Below, piece after piece: positions 8,823 to 13,967 of a DNA stretch of 36,193 nucleotides (position 1 is its first letter; each line of letters starts with the position of its first letter). The position numbers and the translations under genes were made by a program. Where the stretch lies: the NCBI GenBank assembly GCA_947169395.1, contig CAMVPJ010000006.1:1-36193 (forward strand), written 5' to 3'. Source of the stretch: an uncultured Caryophanales bacterium. GTDB lineage: Bacteria; Bacillota_I; Bacilli_A; RF39; UBA660. The notes beneath the pieces are model-generated. The model saw only the letters and a program-made list of their open reading frames with translations. It was not told the DNA's origin and ran no database searches.

Positions 8823-9767
8823 TTAATTTAACACACCACGAGGACATCTATTACCCCAAGCATCAACAAGTTCATCATTTTTATATATTTTTAATACTTC
8901 ACAATTATTTGTACATCCCGTACACTCATGTCCTTTAGTTACAAACTTAATATCATTAACATCAAAACTATAAATTTTATCAGTTTCATACTTTTTAGAA
9001 ATAATCGCAATACCTAAGGCCCCCATTAGATGACTATTCTCATCTACGATAATGTCTTCACCAAGTACTTCTTTAAAAAACTTAACTACTCCTTTATTCT
9101 TACTAACTCCACCTTGAAATATAATAGGACCTTTAATCTTTTTACCCTTACCTACATTATTTAAATAATTTAAAACTATACTTTTACAAAGTCCAGCAAC
9201 TATATCTTTAATCTCGTATCCAGATTGAGCTTTATGTATTAAGTCAGATTCAGCAAAAACCGTGCAACGGGCGGCTATCTTAACAGGATTATTACTTTCT
9301 AACGCCATAGAACCAAACTCATTTATATCAACACCAATTCGCTTAGCTTGACTAGACAAAAAAGCACCCGTTCCTGCTGCACATAATGTATTCATCGCAT
9401 AATCAGTAATAATACCATGGTTAAGTAGTATTATCTTAGAATCCTGTCCTCCAATTTCAAGTATTGTTCTAACATCAGGATATAAAGATGTAGTCCCTAC
9501 CGCATGAGCAGTTATTTCATTTTTAACTGCCTTAGTACCAAGCATTAATCCAATTAACTTTCTCGCACTCCCAGTAGTACCAATACCTTTTAATACATAG
9601 TCACTACCTACTTGCTTCTTAAGTATACTAACCAATCTCTTAACCGCTCCTACAGGATTTCCTTCAGTCCATAAGTATTCACTAGCAATTATCTTATTAT
9701 TCTCATCTATAACTACCCCTTTAGTTGATATTGAACCTATATCTACTCCTAAATAACACTTTTTCAT
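8823..9767 (-). CDS. CoA-substrate-specific enzyme activase (BadF/BcrA/HgdC-type ATPase)
   Basis: 314 residues, ASKHA-fold ATPase. The N-terminal phosphate loop is LGVDIGSISTKGVVID. Cys ligands for the bridging [4Fe-4S] cluster of the HgdC-type homodimer are seen in LCAAGTGAF (~128) and RCTVFAE (~167), with helix-cluster-helix spacing. Family members use ATP hydrolysis to inject an electron into 2-hydroxyacyl-CoA dehydratases. The C-terminus adds ECTGCTNNCEV and RCPRG, a Cys-rich extension for a second possible FeS site. The stop codon of the dehydratase-like gene directly abuts this ATG (TAG then ATG, no gap), so the two are translationally coupled. The true substrate is unknown. Confidence 0.85.
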   Translation of the reverse strand: MKKCYLGVDIGSISTKGVVIDENNKIIASEYLWTEGNPVGAVKRLVSILKKQVGSDYVLKGIGTTGSARKLIGLMLGTKAVKNEITAHAVGTTSLYPDVRTILEIGGQDSKIILLNHGIITDYAMNTLCAAGTGAFLSSQAKRIGVDINEFGSMALESNNPVKIAARCTVFAESDLIHKAQSGYEIKDIVAGLCKSIVLNYLNNVGKGKKIKGPIIFQGGVSKNKGVVKFFKEVLGEDIIVDENSHLMGALGIAIISKKYETDKIYSFDVNDIKFVTKGHECTGCTNNCEVLKIYKNDELVDAWGNRCPRGVLN

Positions 9768-10823
9768 CTACATTCCTCTTTTCATCTTAATCATATCTAC
9801 AAACGCTTCAATACGTGTCTCTACACCTACCTTAGATGTATTAGTATCAAAACTAAAAAATATAACAGGTACTTCATACTTTTTTGCAATCTTATTTATT
9901 AGTGGCATCGCACCAATCTCCGGAGTACAGAAACTAGATTTAATATGTATTATCCCATCATATCCTTTCTTACATAAGTAACGAGTATGATATATATTAT
10001 CAAGTGCATCAGCCCCTAATCTATATTTAATATTCTTCATTCTTTTTAAATACTTACGAACTTTCTTTCTTTTTTTTAATAATAAATAAGTAACATTAGT
10101 AAATCTAGTAATAGAAATACCATGACGCGCTAACTCATACTCCAAACCGTAATTAGCATTCTCCTCCATCAAAGTATATAACTCACCAATAAGACCAACT
10201 CTTAAGTAATCCTTAGGTTTATTAATCTTAATCTTTTTAAACTCTTTTTTATACTTCCTATACAATCTATTTAAATGTATTAAACCTCGACACTTAGAAA
10301 AATCGTATAACATCTTCTTTTTTAATTTTATAAAACTATCTTTAACTACCTCAAAACCAATATTCTCTCTAATATAATTATCTATAATATCCATATACTT
10401 AACCATCTTCATAGCTACTATTCCATATCTAATTAGTTTTCTAAGTTTTATATTAGGATCAATCTCTTTAATAATTTTATATATTCTTTTAATATCAGTA
10501 TGTCCTGCAGTAACCAAGTTATACATCTTAAACTTATATCCTAAATCTTTTAGTATCTCTTCTTGTAATGATGCATAATACCCGTATCTACATCCACCAC
10601 CAAACTGAATTAATATATCTGCACCTAATTCTAATCCGTTAATTAAAGTGCCTAGAGTATATTTAAAAGGCGCACACACAAAATCAGGACTATGCTTACT
10701 ACCAGTCTCCATAGTGTTTAAATTAATAATAGGTTTAATAATCTTATAATTAGTAACATGTCTAAATAAGTACAAAGCAGGAACATCATAGAAAGCCATC
10801 TTAGGAAAAGCAATAGTATGCAT
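9768..10823 (-). CDS. 2-hydroxyacyl-CoA dehydratase D-component-like protein
   Basis: 351 residues, HgdB/DUF2229-like. Conserved Cys are seen in FVCAPFKYTLGTL, QFGGGCRYGYY and SSFCTPEIGAM, the likely ligands of a [4Fe-4S] cluster; Rossmann-like segments such as ADILIQFG and VPVIFFSFD fit the family. Only one dehydratase-type subunit is present; classical enzymes have two (HgdA/HgdB), so this is probably one of the short activase-associated proteins of anaerobic Firmicutes whose reaction is not established. Start ATG 10823 with an AGGTG site. Oxygen sensitivity of such clusters supports an anaerobic host. The middle section (~180-290) is very rich in Lys/Arg. Confidence 0.75.
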   Translation of the reverse strand: MHTIAFPKMAFYDVPALYLFRHVTNYKIIKPIINLNTMETGSKHSPDFVCAPFKYTLGTLINGLELGADILIQFGGGCRYGYYASLQEEILKDLGYKFKMYNLVTAGHTDIKRIYKIIKEIDPNIKLRKLIRYGIVAMKMVKYMDIIDNYIRENIGFEVVKDSFIKLKKKMLYDFSKCRGLIHLNRLYRKYKKEFKKIKINKPKDYLRVGLIGELYTLMEENANYGLEYELARHGISITRFTNVTYLLLKKRKKVRKYLKRMKNIKYRLGADALDNIYHTRYLCKKGYDGIIHIKSSFCTPEIGAMPLINKIAKKYEVPVIFFSFDTNTSKVGVETRIEAFVDMIKMKRGM

Positions 10824-10850
10824 AAAATCACCTAAATAATACTATGCATG

Positions 10851-10880
10851 AAAAAAAATAATAGAACTAATCTATTATTT
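10851..10880 (-). terminator. Intrinsic terminator after the second prepilin gene
   Basis: A perfect 10-bp stem AAATAATAGA / TCTATTATTT (10856-10865 with 10871-10880) around a 5-base loop, followed on the minus strand by five further T beyond the stem. Confidence 0.8.
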
Positions 10881-11812
10881 TATGAAGCAAGTTTAGTAAT
10901 GTCAGCTGATTTGTTTAATTCTAAGACAGGACGAACCATATTTTTATTTCCGGGAGGGTTCTCACTAAGAGTACCATAGTTTCCCACATACCACAAGTAC
11001 TGAACGTCTTGAAATTGGCTCATCGTCGAATAGTGATAACTACTATCATATACCCAAGTTGGTGTATCTTCAGGTTTATTATACCAACAAGATATCGTAC
11101 ATGATTTTGCACTTTCAACATATCCTAAATTATCTACAAGTTCATCATATGTAATTAACCTTGCGGTTGCTGGATCACCTTCCTTAACTGCACCATTTTT
11201 CCATGCATCTACTACTTGCTTAATTGTAGAAGTTGAATATCCAATTGATTCCCCATATCGAACTCTACCATATCCATTTTCTTCTTCAATAGTAATACCA
11301 GTTAAATTTAAATTATCCATTTCCGTTTTTGTAAGTGGATTTTCTTTTAATAGTTTAACTGTATTATTAGTAGTATCAGAGTCTTCTATTACATAGTATG
11401 TAATACCATTATATGATACATGGTCTCCTACATGATATGCTGTATAGGTAGGTGTTTCATACTTTCCATATGTGTAATTTTCTACACTTCTACCATTAAC
11501 TGTACATCCTGCTAGATATACACTAGAATCAGCATTGATTTGTGTTGTTGTACATACTACTTCATTACCAGAGTATTCAATAGTTAACTCTCCTACACTT
11601 GTTGGGAAACTTCCTGTATCTAGTAAATAACCTGCGATTGCAAGTTCGATACTTCTACCATATGCATCAATACTTCTTTTATCTGCAGATATTCTTGCTT
11701 TTCTAATTATAGACATAACTAACGGAGTTACTATTAAAGCAATTATTGCCATAATTACTAATACTGCTATTAACTCTATAAGAGTAAAAGCGTTTTTCTT
11801 ACTTTTTAACAT
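10880..11812 (-). CDS. Type IV prepilin-like protein with displayed ectodomain
   Basis: 310 residues. KKNAFTLIELIAVLVIMA is a prepilin signal with Ala at the pre-cleavage position instead of the usual Gly, Phe +1 and Glu +5, followed by the hydrophobic helix and the ARISADKRSIDAYGRSIE amphipathic continuation typical of pseudopilins. After a small pilin core (to ~120, with two Cys) comes a domain of about 175 residues homologous to the ectodomain of the protein at 5156-6136, ending VGNYGTL and VRPVLEL. Start ATG 11812 with AGAAGGT site. Upstream, a possible extended -10 (TGGTATACA at 11856-11864) lies inside the inverted repeat AGTGTA / TACACT. The gene is flanked by terminators, so it is probably monocistronic. 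Confidence 0.82.
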   Translation of the reverse strand: MLKSKKNAFTLIELIAVLVIMAIIALIVTPLVMSIIRKARISADKRSIDAYGRSIELAIAGYLLDTGSFPTSVGELTIEYSGNEVVCTTTQINADSSVYLAGCTVNGRSVENYTYGKYETPTYTAYHVGDHVSYNGITYYVIEDSDTTNNTVKLLKENPLTKTEMDNLNLTGITIEEENGYGRVRYGESIGYSTSTIKQVVDAWKNGAVKEGDPATARLITYDELVDNLGYVESAKSCTISCWYNKPEDTPTWVYDSSYHYSTMSQFQDVQYLWYVGNYGTLSENPPGNKNMVRPVLELNKSADITKLAS

Positions 11813-11930
11813 AAATTACCTTCTTTCTTTATAATTCCATGGGTTCTGTTTTTAGTGTATACCATGATTACACTTTTATACGTTTTACAATACTATCTTG
11901 CATCACCTTACCTTCTGATATTAGTTTACT

Positions 11931-11951
11931 AAAAAAAAAAAAAAAAAAAAA
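11931..11951. repeat. Homopolymer A21
   Basis: Twenty-one consecutive A on the plus strand. On the minus strand a short GTCAA / TTGAC hairpin runs directly into this T21, which could act as a weak leftward terminator between the toxin locus and the prepilin gene. Tracts of this length are prone to slippage. Confidence 0.85.
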
Positions 11952-12007
11952 GTCAACCCTATATTGACAATTTCTTCACTTTTTACAATTATCTTACCTA
12001 ATTTTAG

Positions 12008-12043
12008 TTGCACTACTCATCTAATTTGTGATATAATGTACCC
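12008..12043 (+). promoter_or_regulatory. Promoter of the 33-residue toxin-like mRNA
   Basis: TTGCAC (12008-12013), 18-base spacer, TATAAT (12032-12037) preceded by TG at 12029-12030 (extended -10). The predicted first base is G12044, exactly the first base of the sequence that is complementary to the mRNA 3' end. Confidence 0.75.
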
Positions 12044-12071
12044 GGATACGTTTGAATTCAGATGCTTCCTC
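12044..12071 (+). promoter_or_regulatory. 5' end of toxin mRNA: complementary to mRNA 3' end and to Shine-Dalgarno
   Basis: GGATACGTTTGA (12044-12055) is the perfect reverse complement of TCAAACGTATCC at 12301-12312. TCAGATGCTTCCTC (12058-12071) pairs with GAGGAAGCGTCTGA at 12278-12291 with a single G-U. The last four bases also begin CCTCCTAT (12068-12075), which pairs with ATAGGAGG (12110-12117), the ribosome binding site; five more pairs follow after a one-base bulge. The two pairings compete. Confidence 0.75.
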
Positions 12072-12123
12072 CTATTATTATCAGGGGACTTTGGTCTTTA
12101 TCTTAATATATAGGAGGTACAAT

Positions 12124-12225
12124 ATGAAGTATATTAACAGAGAAAAAATTCTGTTTGCTTTAATATTTCTATTATTAGTAATAATAATATTACTTATAGT
12201 AGTACTAGTGCTTATCGTTAGATAA
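12124..12225 (+). CDS. 33-residue hydrophobic membrane peptide, probable type I toxin
   Basis: ATG 12124 to TAA 12225, with a strong AGGAGG site 7 bases upstream. The peptide has a charged start (MKYINREK), about 23 uninterrupted hydrophobic residues rich in Leu, Ile and Val, and a final Arg: a single transmembrane helix and nothing else. Size and composition match type I toxins such as BsrG, BsrE or TxpA of Bacillus, Fst and Ldr (known families; sequence homology is not claimed). The gene has its own promoter, a Shine-Dalgarno sequestered in a hairpin, and a convergent antisense RNA over its 3' UTR. Such peptides usually depolarise or disturb the membrane. It was too short for ordinary gene calling. 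A small membrane regulator is the alternative. Confidence 0.75.
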   Translation: MKYINREKILFALIFLLLVIIILLIVVLVLIVR

Positions 12226-12262
12226 GTAAAAGCATCTGATTCAACAAAGTTGTCTCAGATGC
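12224..12262 (-). terminator. Terminator of the antisense RNA
   Basis: GCATCTGA (12232-12239) / TCAGATGC (12255-12262) form a perfect 8-bp stem, with a second stem CAAC / GTTG inside, followed on the minus strand by TTTTACTT. In the toxin mRNA the same hairpin sits just behind the stop codon. Confidence 0.7.
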
Positions 12263-12294
12263 AAACCCAAAATTTTTGAGGAAGCGTCTGATTC

Positions 12295-12319
12295 GGATAA
12301 TCAAACGTATCCTTTTTTT
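12295..12319 (+). terminator. Terminator of the toxin mRNA
   Basis: Stem GGATA (12295-12299) / TATCC (12308-12312) with an 8-base loop and then T7 (12313-12319). The loop and right arm are the same bases that can pair with the extreme 5' end of the mRNA, so the terminator hairpin may be displaced after release by the longer 5'-3' duplex. Confidence 0.7.
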
Positions 12320-12347
12320 ATTATATGAGCTTTGCTCATCTATATAC

Positions 12348-12376
12348 ATAATATCATAAAATTTTAATTTGCGCAA
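12348..12376 (-). promoter_or_regulatory. Promoter of the antisense RNA
   Basis: Minus strand TTGCGC (12371-12376), 17-base spacer, TATTAT (12348-12353) with an upstream TG giving an extended -10. The -35 lies inside the palindrome ATTTGCGCAAAT (12367-12378). Confidence 0.7.
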
Positions 12377-12391
12377 ATAAAATTTATAAAC

Positions 12392-12452
12392 GTTGTGCAA
12401 CTTTTCTGTATTTTGTTGTGCAACTTTTCTGTATTTTGTTGTGCAACTTTTC
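12392..12452. repeat. Three 23-bp direct repeats with TTGTGCAA cores
   Basis: GTTGTGCAACTTTTCTGTATTTT at 12392-12414 is repeated at 12415-12437, and its first 15 bases again at 12438-12452. The TTGTGCAA cores (12393, 12416, 12439) are joined by TTGCGCAA at 12369, giving spacings of 24, 23 and 23 bases, about two helical turns. They lie just upstream of the antisense promoter and just behind miaB. Confidence 0.8.
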
Positions 12453-12469
12453 CTAATTTTATTGAACAT

Positions 12470-13876
12470 TTATTCCGCTAACTTGCCATCTAGACTCCAT
12501 GTTTTAATATCATTAATCTTAACTTTAACTAATTTACCTAAATAAGAATCATCACATTTAACATTAACTAATTTCATAGTATCTGTATAACCCATTAAGT
12601 ATCCATCTTTATTAGACCTATCTTCAATTAATACATCTACTATCTTATTTAAGTATTTTTGATTATTTAAGTTTGCATACTTATTAACTAACTCATTTAA
12701 TCTCTGTAATCTTTCATTCTTAGTAGTAAGTGTTACATCATCTTTCATTTTAGCTGCAGGAGTTCCTTCTCTTGGAGAAAAGATAAATGTAAATGCTGAA
12801 TCATATTTACATTTATTTACTACATCTAAAGTTTCTTCAAAATCTTCTTCAGTCTCTCCTGGAAATCCTACTATTATATCTGTAGTAATAGAAACATTAG
12901 GAATAGTTTTTAATTTATTAAATAATTCTAAGTATGATTCTTTAGTATATCTTCTACCCATTAATTTTAATATACGGTCTGATCCACTTTGTAAAGGTAA
13001 GTGTATATATGGCATAACATTATCATATTCTTTTATAATATCTATCATTTCATCAGTAAAGTCCCAAGGATGACTTGTTACAAATCTAACACGAGCAATA
13101 CCAGTTTCTGCAACATCTTTAAGTAAATTACCCATATAGTAATTAATACCTAAATCTTTTCCATATGCATTAACATTCTGTCCTAGAAGTGTTACTTCTT
13201 TGTAACCATCTTGAACTAGTTTTTCTACTTCTCTAATTATATCTAAAGGATTCCTACTACGTTGTTTTCCTCTGGTATATGGAACTATACAATAAGTACA
13301 AAATTTATCACATCCATACATAATATTAACCCAAGCTTTATATTTAGAATCTCTTTTTACTGGAATATCTTCTATAATATCTCCTTCAATACTTAATACT
13401 TCTATTTCTTGCTTATTATTTTTAATAGAATCATTTAGTATACGAGGTAATTCAGATAAGTTATGTGTACCAAATACAATATCTACCCATTTATATTTAT
13501 TTTTAATCTCACTTACTACATTTTCTTCTTGTGCCATGCAACCACAAATACCTGTGATAATATCTGGCTTAGCTTCTTTTAAGTGTTTTACTCTACCTAA
13601 GAAACCAAATACTTTATTATGGGCATTTTCTCTTATCGCACAAGTATTAAGTATGATTAAATCAGCATCTTCCATAGAATCAGTCTCACTAAAACTCATC
13701 TCTTCTAAGAGTGCTTTTATATTCTCACTGTCATGGACATTCATCTGACAACCATAAGTTTTAATATAATATTTTTTATTAATACCTATATTATTATAAT
13801 CATTACACCTTGTATATTTATAATTTTTAACTTCATTATTAGTTCTTTTTTTTGCTTCTAATAAATTAGGAAACAT
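12470..13876 (-). CDS. miaB: tRNA-2-methylthio-N6-dimethylallyladenosine synthase MiaB
   Basis: 468 residues from the chosen start. This radical-SAM methylthiotransferase adds the 2-methylthio group to i6A37 of tRNAs that read UNN codons. Seen are the N-terminal UPF0004 domain with its three cluster Cys (YGCQMNVHDSE, LNTCAIRENA, GICGCMAQ), the radical SAM motif GCDKFCTYCIVPYTRGK (C-x3-C-x2-C), LLGQNVNAYG and a C-terminal TRAM domain ending DGKLAE. A longer frame starts at a TTG at 13894, but the GGAAGGA ribosome binding site lies inside that extension and 9 bases before the ATG at 13876, so the ATG is the start. The 3' end adjoins the repeats of the toxin-antitoxin locus. Confidence 0.96.
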   Translation of the reverse strand: MFPNLLEAKKRTNNEVKNYKYTRCNDYNNIGINKKYYIKTYGCQMNVHDSENIKALLEEMSFSETDSMEDADLIILNTCAIRENAHNKVFGFLGRVKHLKEAKPDIITGICGCMAQEENVVSEIKNKYKWVDIVFGTHNLSELPRILNDSIKNNKQEIEVLSIEGDIIEDIPVKRDSKYKAWVNIMYGCDKFCTYCIVPYTRGKQRSRNPLDIIREVEKLVQDGYKEVTLLGQNVNAYGKDLGINYYMGNLLKDVAETGIARVRFVTSHPWDFTDEMIDIIKEYDNVMPYIHLPLQSGSDRILKLMGRRYTKESYLELFNKLKTIPNVSITTDIIVGFPGETEEDFEETLDVVNKCKYDSAFTFIFSPREGTPAAKMKDDVTLTTKNERLQRLNELVNKYANLNNQKYLNKIVDVLIEDRSNKDGYLMGYTDTMKLVNVKCDDSYLGKLVKVKINDIKTWSLDGKLAE

Positions 13877-13928
13877 AATATCACGTCCTTCCAAATGATA
13901 ATAACATAATCAACAATTTTTTACAACT

Positions 13929-13963
13929 AAAAACCAAGAAATTCAACTTGATTTCTTGGTTTT
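13929..13963 (-). terminator. Terminator between parC and miaB
   Basis: AAAACCAAGAAAT (13930-13942) and ATTTCTTGGTTTT (13951-13963) form a perfect 13-bp stem with an 8-base loop. T-rich ends on both strands allow bidirectional function; it ends the parE-parC operon. Confidence 0.85.
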
Positions 13964-13967
13964 CTTA

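Larger units (their letters stand above)
12224..12341 (-). ncRNA. Convergent antisense RNA, probable type I antitoxin
   Basis: About 118 nt, predicted from a minus-strand promoter (12348-12376) and a terminator (12224-12262). It starts near 12341 with a small hairpin ATGAGC-AAA-GCTCAT and is complementary to the whole 3' UTR of the 33-residue peptide mRNA (12226-12319), stopping at the toxin stop codon. Tail-to-tail overlap confined to the 3' UTR is the arrangement of TxpA/RatA and BsrG/SR4 in Bacillus subtilis (established knowledge). By analogy it would promote RNase III cleavage of the toxin mRNA or block translation; that is inference. The RNA itself also contains GGATACGTTTGA and CTTCCTC, identical to the toxin mRNA 5' end. 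Confidence 0.7.

Noticed and set aside
12392..12452. CRISPR-like array
   Set aside because: Only 2.6 copies of a 23-bp unit without spacers and no cas genes; simple tandem repeat.
12218..12469. 83-residue minus-strand frame beginning right after the miaB stop
   Set aside because: No ribosome binding site, sequence made of the 23-bp repeats and antisense to the toxin locus. The region is explained better by the antisense RNA, its promoter and the repeats.
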